Assembly: GCA_021790385.1 (NCBI GenBank)
Contig: JAJYDW010000041.1
Location: forward strand, 1-35,018
Length of the DNA stretch: 35,018 nt
Direction of reading: 5' to 3'
Source: Planctomycetota bacterium
Lineage (GTDB): Bacteria > Planctomycetota > Phycisphaerae > WQYP01
The position numbers and the translations under genes are program-made. The notes under the pieces were generated by a model, which was not told the DNA's origin, made no database searches, and saw only the letters and a program-made list of their open reading frames with translations. Of this stretch, positions 25,270 through 34,012 are shown one piece after another (the first letter of the stretch is position 1; every line of letters starts with the position of its first letter).

Positions 25270-25868
25270 AACATCGCCTCCAGATATGGACTCATCACGC
25301 GTTCCACCCGGCAGATGCGGGCGTAACGGACCAATTCGTCAACACTCGCCTTTCGCTGTTGCACGCAGTCGCGCAGGGCCTCAATGGCTACATTCAACCC
25401 AATCTTGTTTCGGCATTTAAAGCAGTCTGCTACTGTTTTGGCGATGCCATAGACTCGGACCGGCACGCCATGAATCTTGTGCGTTTCCACGCCCTGTGTG
25501 AGCGCCGCGCCGGAGAAGCGAATGATATGTAGCGCCACCGTATCAATACGCGGAGAGATCGCTTTCTGGTCAATGGCAAGCCAAACCTCATGTGGATTCT
25601 GCGTGGTCAGATCATGAAATTGCAACGCGGAAAGCAGGCATACTACTCCGGTTGGCGTTTTCTTGCAGACTTGGGCGAGGGATTGATGCTCGGTTGCAAT
25701 GGTTCCGGGCGTGCGGTATAGACCGCGGGCCAAACGTTCGATGAGGCCCTGTTGCATTGCCAGCACAAGGTATTGTCTGGCAATGCCTTTGGCCTCCAAA
25801 TCACGAGGACGCAGCAATCCCTGTTGGCGTGCCAGATTAACAACCTGAAAAACTCTTGAATTACTCAT
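25266..25868 (-). CDS. abiEi: AbiEi-family antitoxin with winged-helix N-terminus
   Basis: Partner of the AbiEii toxin, 200 residues. Residues about 1-55 form a winged helix (ARQQGLLRPRDLEAKGI, then LARGLYR), residues about 60-200 the AbiEi antitoxin body with VCLLSALQFHDLTTQNP and the TVADCFKCRNKIGLNVAIEA segment. Such proteins repress their own promoter and neutralise the toxin without direct contact (known for the family). First gene of the pair. The region in front is AT-rich with a TATATT -10-like element on the minus strand and a CCGATATACCG semi-palindrome next to the start that could bind the antitoxin. Confidence 0.9.
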   Translation of the reverse strand: MSNSRVFQVVNLARQQGLLRPRDLEAKGIARQYLVLAMQQGLIERLARGLYRTPGTIATEHQSLAQVCKKTPTGVVCLLSALQFHDLTTQNPHEVWLAIDQKAISPRIDTVALHIIRFSGAALTQGVETHKIHGVPVRVYGIAKTVADCFKCRNKIGLNVAIEALRDCVQQRKASVDELVRYARICRVERVMSPYLEAML

Positions 25869-26109
25869 GATGCCATTTTACGGTATATCGGTAGTAACAC
25901 ACAAGTATTAATATAATGTAAATATCGCGGATGAAGTGGAATTTAATCAGGAAATCGCCGTGGTCCCGGTCCGCGTGCGCTACAAAAAGCCACCGCTGCG
26001 CTTGCCATGCTCCGGCTTCACTGCGCGTTGCTGCGTTCCAGGCGATGTGCGTGGCATGTCTTTCTTCCGCTCCCGCCGACATCCCCGGCTCAAACAGAGT
26101 GATTTATGT

Positions 26110-26621
26110 GAGGGATACTACCAAAAGTTGTAGACGGCGTAAAGAAGGCGGCCCATATTCTAAGCAAATTGCCCCAGCGTTTGCAGGGTCCTGCCGGAGA
26201 CCAATTGCGGCAGATTTGGATGGCGGACACGAAAGTTCACGCCCAGGAGGCCTTCGACTTGTTCCTGCGGACTTACGAAGACAAATACGCCAATGCTGCG
26301 GACTGCTTGCGTAAGGATCATTAGTAACTCTTGATATTCTACACTTTTCCCACTAAGCATACGACGCACATTCGCACGGCCAATCAGATCGAGAGCATAT
26401 TCTCGACCGTGCGGCTGCGCCATGACAAGACGCGGAACAATGCCAGTCGGAAAGCCTGCGTGGCGATGGTGTTCAAGCTGTGCGAGAGTGCCCAGCGGGG
26501 CTTTCAGAGACTCAATGGCTCGGAATTAATCCCGGATGTATTGGCCGGAATCAAATTCGAAAACGGAGTCACACAAATTGCCGCCTGATTTGCGCCAATC
26601 CACAACATTTGACAGTAGCTC
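26110..26621 (+). mobile_element. Internally deleted IS256-family element
   Basis: The right end CACAACATTTGACAGTAGCTC (26601-26621) and the left sequence GAGGGATACTACCAAAAGTT (from 26110) are inverted versions of one another: both start GAG and share an A-rich run followed by GTTGT and GA. The left end is joined directly to the last third of the transposase gene, so roughly the first two thirds of a normal IS256-type element are missing. It could at most be moved in trans. Confidence 0.7.
26139..26588 (+). pseudogene. IS256-type (Mutator) transposase, C-terminal remnant with stops
   Basis: One frame runs through AAHILSKLPQRLQG, QIWMADTKVHAQEAFDLFL, TYEDKYANAADCLRKDH, two consecutive stops (TAG TAA at 26322-26327), then FYTFPTKHTTHIRTANQIES, TVRLRHDKTRNNASRK and MVFKLCESAQRGFQRLNG to a stop at 26588. 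Each block matches the order found in IS256 transposases (KLPK, WMAETK, FYDFP, IRTTNPIESTFATVRLR). The first two catalytic acidic residues are lost with the 5' part. The gene is dead. Confidence 0.85.
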
Positions 26622-26942
26622 AATGGACGCGACGACGGATTAGCCATCCCGGCGCGGCCGGGATAAACTCCGATCACCGAGGACTCAGAGAATGACGGCG
26701 ACGGGGGGGGGCGCTGCGCGAGACGGGAGCGACGACTGTTAAACATCCCGATTACGAACTTTTGCAGTGGGATATCGGGACAGATCCCGATTACGAAAGT
26801 GTTTTCGATGCCATCGGGGGTTGTGAAACGGTGTCAGGTACCGTTTTTACAACCTAAACGGTACCTGACACCGTTTTCAAGGCAGGAAGATCGTGGGCGG
26901 CATCGGTAACCAGTTGAATGAATATGACCGCTTTGCCTTTTT
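26622..26942. other. Intergenic stretch with dispersed repeats
   Basis: About 320 bp, no gene. It holds a G8 run at 26703-26710, the direct repeat ATCCCGATTACGAA (26745-26758 and 26784-26797), the motif GGGATATCGGGACAG (26770-26784) that recurs inverted near 33730, and the REP-like hairpin listed next. It separates the IS remnant from the 3' end of the leftward cluster. Confidence 0.5.
26826..26876. repeat. REP-like 21-bp perfect inverted repeat
   Basis: Arms AAACGGTGTCAGGTACCGTT plus T (26826-26846) and its exact reverse complement (26856-26876) around a 9-nt loop. The GGTGTC...GACACC core is characteristic of REP palindromes mobilised by REP-associated tyrosine transposases (family knowledge). 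It lies 67 bp after the stop of the leftward gene 26943-28304 and might also end its transcript, though it lacks a T-tract. Confidence 0.75.
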
Positions 26943-28304
26943 CTATGCCCGCTGCAAGCGTGCAGCTATGTCGCACACGAACAGCGGCAGGTCCAGTTGC
27001 GTCCACCGTCCGGGGCTGGTGCACTGCCGGTTGGCAATGACCGCACCGCTGAGCGGGTCTATCCATTGCACTTGGTAGCAGCCTTGAGGCAGGTCCATTT
27101 CCAGCCCCTGTTGGCGTACGCCATCTTTGCTCTTGAGATACACTGCATATACGTTTCCAGGCTCTGCCAACACACACGCCTGGGTCTCGTGGGCGAGTTG
27201 ACGCACCGCTGCATGGAGAGGTCTCATCCGCACTAATGGCAAGCCAGTGACGAAGTCCTTCACTACTTTCAGGTGTTGGCGCGTAAGCTGGCCCACCGCA
27301 CTAGCACCTCGTGCATCTGAGGGGGTGTATGTCCAGCTCAGATGGTCGTAGACGGCACCGCCGGAGAGCAGGAACTGCCAAGCGTCACTCCGTACCTTAT
27401 CTACGGTGCTTCCAAAATCAACATCCGAGGTCTCATCAAAGCTCAAAACCCCGTGCAGGTGACTGGCCTGTTCGGTCAGGGCCAGTGCGCCTATCCACCG
27501 GTCGCCATAGGCGTAATGCACGTTGTGCACTGCCACCGCCGGGTGCACCTGGGCCAGCAGGTCGGCCCTGTCATAGTTGGTGGCGATCAGGTGGCGTTGG
27601 GGCAGCCTTGCCTCCGTGTCGAGGATGGTCTGGATGTGGTGGTTGTGCCAGTCAATGGTTCCGCCTGGACCGGGGATCGAGTTCGGCTCGTTGCAGATTT
27701 CGTAGTAGAGATTGTCGAACGCGGCCAGCTCGGTCACGACCTTGCGTACCAGTTGGCTTTGCCGCTCGAGCAGCGCCTGCGCGTAGGTGGTGGTGAACTG
27801 CTCGTAACCAGCCGAAGGCAGGTGGTTGACGTTGTTGTCTGGGTGGAGGGGAGAATGTCGCCAGTTGTCGTCGTTGTACTGCTGGCTGAAGAAGACAAAC
27901 TCCACGACGATGCCGTGTGCGCTAGCCTGCTGCATAAACTGGGTCAAACGCTGGAAGTAAGTTTCATCCCAGCGGTCCAAATCGAAACGGCAGCCGCCAT
28001 TGTGGTAGCCCGGCTCCTGGGTGCGAGCCCAAGGGCCCAGGTAACGCTGCGGCTTGGGGGCCAGTGTGTTGCGATCTTTCATCCACTGGAGGAACTGCTC
28101 GCCCTCGACGTAGGTGCCGCTGAACAGGCGGGTGAGGTTAAATCCAGAGGCTGCCAAAACATCAAAGTAGGCAGCAAAGTCAAAATCCAGGTTGATCAAG
28201 GCACCGTAGTGTTCCGCTGAGGTGATCAGTATCGTCGGCTGGCCGCGGAATAGAAAATAGCGCCCGTTTTCCGGATGCAATTGGATCGGTGTTTCGCTTT
28301 TCAT
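26943..28304 (-). CDS. GH-A-clan glycoside hydrolase-like protein (cellulase-type TIM barrel)
   Basis: Start chosen at ATG 28304 with GGAG 8 nt upstream; the frame is open back to 28397. 453 residues, no signal peptide. The N-terminus (NGRYFLFRGQPTILITSAEHYGAL) and FNLTRLFSGTYVEG resemble GH5/GH140-like barrels; YEICNEPNS near residue 200 holds the expected acid/base Glu after strand 4, and LSFDETSDV near 305 is a candidate nucleophile region. The last 100 residues look like a small beta domain. Lack of a secretion signal suggests a cytoplasmic step on imported saccharide. Substrate unknown; last gene of the leftward cluster. Confidence 0.75.
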   Translation of the reverse strand: MKSETPIQLHPENGRYFLFRGQPTILITSAEHYGALINLDFDFAAYFDVLAASGFNLTRLFSGTYVEGEQFLQWMKDRNTLAPKPQRYLGPWARTQEPGYHNGGCRFDLDRWDETYFQRLTQFMQQASAHGIVVEFVFFSQQYNDDNWRHSPLHPDNNVNHLPSAGYEQFTTTYAQALLERQSQLVRKVVTELAAFDNLYYEICNEPNSIPGPGGTIDWHNHHIQTILDTEARLPQRHLIATNYDRADLLAQVHPAVAVHNVHYAYGDRWIGALALTEQASHLHGVLSFDETSDVDFGSTVDKVRSDAWQFLLSGGAVYDHLSWTYTPSDARGASAVGQLTRQHLKVVKDFVTGLPLVRMRPLHAAVRQLAHETQACVLAEPGNVYAVYLKSKDGVRQQGLEMDLPQGCYQVQWIDPLSGAVIANRQCTSPGRWTQLDLPLFVCDIAARLQRA

Positions 28305-28386
28305 CAAGGAGACTCCAAAAAGAATGATAAAATCAGGATAACTTACAGGTCTTGTAGTGAAACGTATTAATGATAACCAAGAACAC

Positions 28387-28400
28387 AACTTGGCCAAGTT
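28387..28400. promoter_or_regulatory. 14-bp perfect palindrome before the GH-A gene
   Basis: AACTTGGCCAAGTT lies 83-96 bp upstream of the ATG at 28304 in the 143-bp spacer after the 1321-residue protein gene. The central TTGGCCAA and the symmetric length suggest a repressor operator, possibly LacI-type; no partner regulator is nearby. Confidence 0.4.
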
Positions 28401-28447
28401 TGGCTCATTTGGCTTTCTTAATTATCAATCAACCTTGCCGATCGCCC

Positions 28448-31400
28448 TCATTTCACCACCGCCTTGCCCCACCACTGCGGGTTCAGGCGGGCCTCGGTGG
28501 GGATGTCATCAATCATGGTGGTGGTGCCGTTTTCAGGTGAGAATAAATAATTCCGCGATACCACCTTCAGACCCTCGTTGGTGTAGCCGGAGTAATTCAC
28601 CTCTATATCGGCCCGAATCGCCACGCCGGGCTTCAGCGGCAGGGCGAGGAATTTCCGCGGCACCGCCAGTATCGCCACGTAACCCTTGCCGTCGGCGTTG
28701 CGCACGATGCTGACCTTGCCGCCGGGAATGTAACCCACAAACGCAAAATTAATGTGACCGCCCGCTGGCGTGTAATAGCCGGCTTTTTCGTGATAGCGCC
28801 GGCTTAGCGGCTTCATGCCGATCAATTCCGGTTTGCCGTTGATCAGCGCCGCCAGAATGCGCACCTGACCAAGCACCGGCTTGGCCCCCTTGGCCGCCGC
28901 CGGCCCCAGGTCCAGGCCCACGGAATCTCCGCCGTTAAACGCCAGCGTTGCCGAATGGGCCGCATTGGCAATGGGCTTGGCGTCCACCACCGCAATTCGG
29001 GCGCAGAGATACTTGGCGTCATAACCCAATTGGGCTTGCGCCAATAACTTCCCGCCGCCACGCACCGCCGACAGGGGTACGTGGTTCCACGCGGCGGGAT
29101 TATTCCACGGCTTGTGCAGCGGCGAAATCACCAGCGGAGTGGCCTTGGTAGTCATCCCGGTGTGCCGTGACCACTTGGATGGATACACCTTGGAAAGCGC
29201 CACCTGCCCCCACTGCCGGCTTTGGCCTTGCACCTTGCCATGGTCAAACCCCAGCACCTTATAGGCCATTCCTTCTACGTACGCCCACACCTGATTTTTG
29301 GCCGGAAAATAGCGGACAAAGCCGGAGCCGATTTCACTGCCGAAGGTGTACGGCCCCGGCATCGGCGCCTGATCCGGGTTGTTCATAATCGATCCGACAT
29401 AAAAACCGTCATGGGTATAAAAATACATCGGACCCCATTCGCTGCCGCACACCACATAGTGATTGCCGATCAACCCGGCGATCACCCAGAAAATATGCAG
29501 CAGACCGTGGCCACCCTGGCTGGCATCCTTACGCCCGGCCATCCACCGCAATTTTCCGTCCGGGCCAAACTTTATAAATTTCATGGTATTGAAGTCGCTG
29601 TCGTGTCCAATTCCACGGCTCATGGCCTTAGTTTCGGCCTTGCTGTGATAGGCAGCTATGGCGGCGACGCACGCATACAAATCGCCCTTGGCATTGACCC
29701 GCATGCCCACTATGACCATGCGTCCAGCCAGCCGACGGTTGAACACTACAGGAACCGCGTAATGGGCCTTGGCTGTGTTCCACACAATCGTTCCATTGGT
29801 CAGAAAATCTTTCGCCGGAATCTCAATGATGCTGTTGGCCTCCGTCGCCAGATACACATCGCCATTCCTGGCCATCCACATGGATCCGGGGCCTCCGGCG
29901 AGCGGCGGCAGCGGCTTGCCGCCAATGGAAAATAGCTGCTGCACTTCATTGGGCTGAATATGGTGATCGCCGTTGGTATCAGACCAAATTTCCAGCACAT
30001 TGCGATGATATGGATTGCCTTTCTGGCCGCTATTCAGAAACAGAAAATGTGCCACCGGCAGCATCTGATTGCCCTGGACCAGGGCGATGCCGTGTGGCTC
30101 TGCATCGCAGACAAAATATTGCCGATGGTTATCCGCCAGCACCACGTCGTCTTGCGCCATGTAATCGAAACCAAGCGTCCCGACCGAATGGAATCCCGCC
30201 CTGGGCAGAAGCCAATAAGCCTGCGGCGCGGCGATCGTATTGCGACCAATCACCCGTGCACGGGCCACGCCCAGCGGCTCCAATTGGTAATAGACCGTAC
30301 GTGGATGCACCGGGCTGGGTGATACCTGGCCCCAGTAGCCGACACAGCCAAACCATTGCTTCATGACCTGGCCTGTGACTGAACTATTCAGCGAAAACAC
30401 CTTGGGCAACGCAGCTTGGGCGGTTAATATCCCACCACGAAAATCGGCGGCAATGCCCGCTGGCCTGAGATAATTGGAGGCAACATATTTACCCACCCAA
30501 GGCCGGCCACCGCGTTTTCCCAGCGTCTGAATCAATTGTCCTGTCGGCAAAAACACTTTTACCTGTTGGCTGGTCCCCTCATCTGTAACATGAATGCGTC
30601 CCGCGCCATCCACCGCCACGCCCCACGGCATCGCCAGATGATCACTGACCACCACGTGGCCAACGCCCGCCGCGTGAATAAACTCTACAATCTTTCCCGG
30701 TTGGCCCGACACATAAGAAACAGCAAACAAATTACCTTTGCTATCCAGACACACCCCGCGCGGACCGGCGCAGACTAGCGCACCCAGCAACTTGCCCGTG
30801 TGCGGGTTAAAAATGCGAATCTGATTTTTAGAATAAACCGACGCAAAAACTTCATGGCTATTGGCGGCCAGCCCCACGCACTGGGGCTGAAGTCCCGGCC
30901 GCTTCAAGTGTCTGGTAAGATATATATATTGATCTAACGTGCGCGATCCAAGATACGCCCGCAAGGGCGTGGAATCCGCTGGCACTGCCCCCGCCGCCAT
31001 TTTACTGTGGCTGATAACCACGGTAGTTCCTCCATGCGGCCAATTGAGCAATTGACCGGTCCGGGCGTTTAACCGAAACATCTCCGGGTTGGACCCGCGA
31101 AAGACAACAAACACCCGCTTGCCGTTTGCCGCAATGGCATAATTATAACCGCCGCCCATGTAGGGGCTTATCCGCCACATGGTTTGGTACTGGACATTCG
31201 TCTTCACCACGTAACTTTGTCTTTCTCCGGAAGTCCAGAGGAAGTACATTCCGGTTTTATCCGCAGCCGCGCCAATACACGGGCCATGATCACCGCCCCA
31301 ACCGCCGATCCCATCGACCGTCGGATATGGCGGAGTACCAGAACTGCCCACCGTCCCGACATATTTGGCCTTAATTCCCGGCGAAAAATAAGCGCCCCAT

Positions 31401-32413
31401 TTGTAGGTTCCCAGCGGTACCGCTGCTCCCCACCCATTGCGGCCATTCCAATACACCGTTATCGGCCCTTTTTTATGGACTGCACCGGTCATCAATTCCC
31501 GAATCACCTGGCCATGGGGGCCAAAAATGTTGATCGAGACATGCTCTTTCCGCGGCACCTGTACCGTAATCGGCACACCCTGGTGCACATTGGTCTTCAG
31601 ACCCGCCAGGAATTTAGCCAACGGCGGATACTGCGGCGCGATGTGGCCGGTTTTGGCAAATTCCACCTGGCCCCAGTCCTGGGGGCTGCTGAATGCGAAC
31701 CCGCCCGGGGATTTCCGGTAAAGCGCATTGGCCGCATACATAATGCCGCCCCAATGGATGCCGAGGATCGCGGCCATTTTCTCACCCGGCTTAAACGGCA
31801 TTATCCCGCCCGGGGCGTCCATGGCGCTCCACGGAATCCTGGCGGTCATGGTGTAGCCGTGTTGGCCATGTTCCACAATTTTGATCTCCGAACCGACCGG
31901 ATTCGCCTGGCTGCCCAGGTTGAACTTAGCGCCGTGGGCTATATTGATGTAACACTTGCCGTTGATCGTATCTTTCCAGAACGTCAGATGGCAGACACGG
32001 GGATTGGCTTTGACATTGGCGGCCCCGGGATTTGCCGGATAGGCGACCGCTGGATCCGCCACCACGCGCAGTTCCACTTCGTCGCCATTCCAGAACGCAT
32101 CCGACGGTCCATTGGTGTTGGTGATTTTGCGATCCGGCAGCGTCACCCGCACCCCATAATATAGGGCGCGCTGGGTGTACTCCAGCGCCGCCAGGGCGTT
32201 CATCTTCTTGGCCGTGGAAACGCTCATCCAGATCGGATCCGCCGCCGCCAGATTCCATCCCTTCAGGCTGCCGTTGATCTTGGGGCCGTGCGCAACCGGC
32301 AACGCCAGCATCAAACCCTTTGACATATCCGCCGCATGAGTCCTCGGGGCGCCGCATAACATAACACCACCAAGCAGTCCGAGAACCACAGTCAACAATT
32401 TCAATTTACCCAT
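28448..32413 (-). CDS. Large secreted protein: CBM9-like ends around an NHL beta-propeller
   Basis: 1321 residues. Signal peptide with a VVLGLLGGVMLCG core and cleavage near THA/AD (about residue 28). Residues about 35-255 look like a CBM9/DOMON carbohydrate-binding sandwich (WNGDEVELRVVADP, TARIPWSAMDAPGG). About 275-345 is a FlgD-type Ig-like unit (VSINIFGPHGQVIRELM, VYWNGRNGWGAAVPLGTYKW). About 355-1100 contains NHL/SMP-30-like blades (GVCLDSKGNLFAVSY, GVAVDGAGRIHVTDEG). The final 200 residues form a second CBM9-like domain. Such proteins are common in planctomycete and verrucomicrobial glycan clusters, but their role is not established. It follows the YCF48-like gene by 71 bp. Confidence 0.75.
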   Translation of the reverse strand: MGKLKLLTVVLGLLGGVMLCGAPRTHAADMSKGLMLALPVAHGPKINGSLKGWNLAAADPIWMSVSTAKKMNALAALEYTQRALYYGVRVTLPDRKITNTNGPSDAFWNGDEVELRVVADPAVAYPANPGAANVKANPRVCHLTFWKDTINGKCYINIAHGAKFNLGSQANPVGSEIKIVEHGQHGYTMTARIPWSAMDAPGGIMPFKPGEKMAAILGIHWGGIMYAANALYRKSPGGFAFSSPQDWGQVEFAKTGHIAPQYPPLAKFLAGLKTNVHQGVPITVQVPRKEHVSINIFGPHGQVIRELMTGAVHKKGPITVYWNGRNGWGAAVPLGTYKWGAYFSPGIKAKYVGTVGSSGTPPYPTVDGIGGWGGDHGPCIGAAADKTGMYFLWTSGERQSYVVKTNVQYQTMWRISPYMGGGYNYAIAANGKRVFVVFRGSNPEMFRLNARTGQLLNWPHGGTTVVISHSKMAAGAVPADSTPLRAYLGSRTLDQYIYLTRHLKRPGLQPQCVGLAANSHEVFASVYSKNQIRIFNPHTGKLLGALVCAGPRGVCLDSKGNLFAVSYVSGQPGKIVEFIHAAGVGHVVVSDHLAMPWGVAVDGAGRIHVTDEGTSQQVKVFLPTGQLIQTLGKRGGRPWVGKYVASNYLRPAGIAADFRGGILTAQAALPKVFSLNSSVTGQVMKQWFGCVGYWGQVSPSPVHPRTVYYQLEPLGVARARVIGRNTIAAPQAYWLLPRAGFHSVGTLGFDYMAQDDVVLADNHRQYFVCDAEPHGIALVQGNQMLPVAHFLFLNSGQKGNPYHRNVLEIWSDTNGDHHIQPNEVQQLFSIGGKPLPPLAGGPGSMWMARNGDVYLATEANSIIEIPAKDFLTNGTIVWNTAKAHYAVPVVFNRRLAGRMVIVGMRVNAKGDLYACVAAIAAYHSKAETKAMSRGIGHDSDFNTMKFIKFGPDGKLRWMAGRKDASQGGHGLLHIFWVIAGLIGNHYVVCGSEWGPMYFYTHDGFYVGSIMNNPDQAPMPGPYTFGSEIGSGFVRYFPAKNQVWAYVEGMAYKVLGFDHGKVQGQSRQWGQVALSKVYPSKWSRHTGMTTKATPLVISPLHKPWNNPAAWNHVPLSAVRGGGKLLAQAQLGYDAKYLCARIAVVDAKPIANAAHSATLAFNGGDSVGLDLGPAAAKGAKPVLGQVRILAALINGKPELIGMKPLSRRYHEKAGYYTPAGGHINFAFVGYIPGGKVSIVRNADGKGYVAILAVPRKFLALPLKPGVAIRADIEVNYSGYTNEGLKVVSRNYLFSPENGTTTMIDDIPTEARLNPQWWGKAVVK

Positions 32414-32423
32414 GGTCAGTACC

Positions 32424-32453
32424 TTTATAATAAGCCTGCTTTCGCATTGTCAA
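32424..32453 (-). promoter_or_regulatory. Possible sigma-70 promoter of the 1321-residue protein gene
   Basis: Minus strand TTGACA (32448-32453), 18-nt spacer, TATAAA (32424-32429). The hexamers are close to consensus, but the -10 box is only 10 nt from the ATG, so transcription would start almost at the start codon and skip the AAAGG that could act as a ribosome site. Either the mRNA is nearly leaderless or the match is coincidental. Confidence 0.35.
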
Positions 32454-32484
32454 GTCTAAAAAACAGCATCACGTTTGCGCCGCC

Positions 32485-33600
32485 TCATCTGCGGCCATAA
32501 ATCAACACGCCCCGTCGCATCTCATCGGGGCTTCCCCCCTGGCCGCCCACCGCCCAACCGTGCCGCGCATTAAGAAAAAATAACTTGCGGAGGCTCAGCA
32601 GGTGGTGGAGCACGTTGGGCCAGGTCTGGCCACCGTTGGTGGTGTGCAGCAGCCAAGGCAATGCGCTTAAGGGATTGGTGTAAGCGTAGCCCATAACCGA
32701 ACTGATCCAAGCCTGCGTGGGTGAAATCGCCCATACGTCGGTTAAACCGCCCGTTCGGCCCGGCGGGGGCTTTTGTACCGTCCAGGTTTTTCCGCCGTCA
32801 GTGGTGTTCAGAATCACCGGCTTGCTCGGCATCCACCAGCCGCCGTTTTTAAGCCACTTGCCTTGCCCGCCCACCGCCCAGCCTACCTTGCCGCCCTTGG
32901 CAAAACTGATCGCGGATAGCATCGCCGCCGGGCCTTTCAGGCCAGTGGCCACTTTCGTCCACGTCTTGCCCGCGTCGTTGGTGCGGATGATAGCTTGGCC
33001 GCCCGCACCCGCCAAAACCATTTTTTCCCACGAGCCGATCCACCAGCCGCCCTGGAATGGTTGCCTCACATTCATGGTTTTGAAGGTTTTACCGCCGTCG
33101 GTGGTTTGCCAAAACACCGTGCCGCCACCGGGCAACAGCCGGCCATGCTGGCCATGGGGGCCAAACCACACCCCGTTCAAACCGCCGATGGTTTTCGGCA
33201 AAGCCACCCTCCGCCAAGTTCGCCCGCCATCCGTAGTTTTCAGCAGCACACCCCAGTTTGGCCACCCCGGAGTTCCCCCGTCCGCCCAGCCCAGTTTAGC
33301 GCTGGAAAACCATACGCCCTCCAGATTAAATTTTTTCACGTCCGCCCTGATTTTAGCCGCGTGCCAGTTGCGACCGCCATCTCGCGTCCACACAATCGCC
33401 GCCCGGCCGGGATTGGCAGCCCCGCCTATTACCACGCCGTGGCCGGCATCGGTGAAAAAGATGTTGTCCGTCGACAGCAGGGGAGTAAAATCAAACCGCC
33501 AATGCAAACGAGCCGAAGCGCATTGCGGCCACGCCGCCGACAGCACCAAAAATAGCACCAACCCCAAACCATAAGTCCTTAGCGCGGTAAAGCTGTTCAT
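32485..33600 (-). CDS. Secreted YCF48/BNR-repeat beta-propeller protein
   Basis: Start chosen at ATG 33600, which begins the signal peptide (LGLVLFLVLSAAWPQCASA); the frame is open ten codons further. 371 residues. At least five TTDGG/RTDGG-type turns occur (TRDGGRNW, TTDGGRTW, TTDGGKTF, TNDAGKTW, TTDGGKTW, TTNGGQTW), each with a preceding GWAVGG-like strand: the BNR/YCF48 repeat of photosystem-assembly-factor-like or sialidase-like propellers. No catalytic sialidase FRIP arginine motif is seen, so a binding or structural role is likelier than hydrolysis. First gene of the leftward secreted-protein cluster. Confidence 0.82.
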   Translation of the reverse strand: MNSFTALRTYGLGLVLFLVLSAAWPQCASARLHWRFDFTPLLSTDNIFFTDAGHGVVIGGAANPGRAAIVWTRDGGRNWHAAKIRADVKKFNLEGVWFSSAKLGWADGGTPGWPNWGVLLKTTDGGRTWRRVALPKTIGGLNGVWFGPHGQHGRLLPGGGTVFWQTTDGGKTFKTMNVRQPFQGGWWIGSWEKMVLAGAGGQAIIRTNDAGKTWTKVATGLKGPAAMLSAISFAKGGKVGWAVGGQGKWLKNGGWWMPSKPVILNTTDGGKTWTVQKPPPGRTGGLTDVWAISPTQAWISSVMGYAYTNPLSALPWLLHTTNGGQTWPNVLHHLLSLRKLFFLNARHGWAVGGQGGSPDEMRRGVLIYGRR

Positions 33601-34012
33601 TCTTAATCCATTCACGTTTTTGTACACCAAACGTTTTTTTTACACCAAGCCAACGAAGGAAACGAAGGAAAGGAAGAAATCTATTCAGCGTCCGCTTTAT
33701 TTTTTTCTATAAGCGTTCTTCGTTATCGCCTGTCCCGATATCCCAATGAAGAAGTTGGTGATTGGGATTGTTTCCTTCTGTAAAACCTCTCACGTTTTTC
33801 TACACCAAGCAAACAAAGGAAACGAAAACTTTTGTTGAGCATCCATATAGCCATCCGTATCAATTATTGTTCGTTATCGTCCGTCCCGATAATCAGGTGA
33901 AAAAGAGTGCGATCGGGATGTTAAAAAACGTCTTCACCTGATCACCCGCTCCAAATTCACCTGCTCTCGCGCAGCGCGTCTCGCGTCTCAGACGCGGCCA
34001 CAGCCGCACCCG
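33601..34012. repeat. Intergenic region with imperfect ~178-bp repeat units
   Basis: CACGTTTTT-TACACC begins at 33613 and again at 33791. Both units continue with (g)ccaagc-aac-aaggaaacgaa, then a TTCGTTATCG...GTCCCGATA segment (33719 and 33870 regions), then a GAT(T/C)GGGAT segment. The tail 33960-33990 (ctcgcgcagcgcgtctcgcg) is related to 26709-26725 in inverse orientation. No gene is supported here. Confidence 0.6.

Noticed and set aside
30946-32164. Long plus-strand frames antisense to the 1321-residue protein gene
   Set aside because: Shadow frames of a GC-rich gene; the minus-strand protein has a signal peptide and recognisable domains.
33613-33935. CRISPR array
   Set aside because: Only two degenerate units of unequal length, no regular short repeat-spacer pattern and no cas genes.
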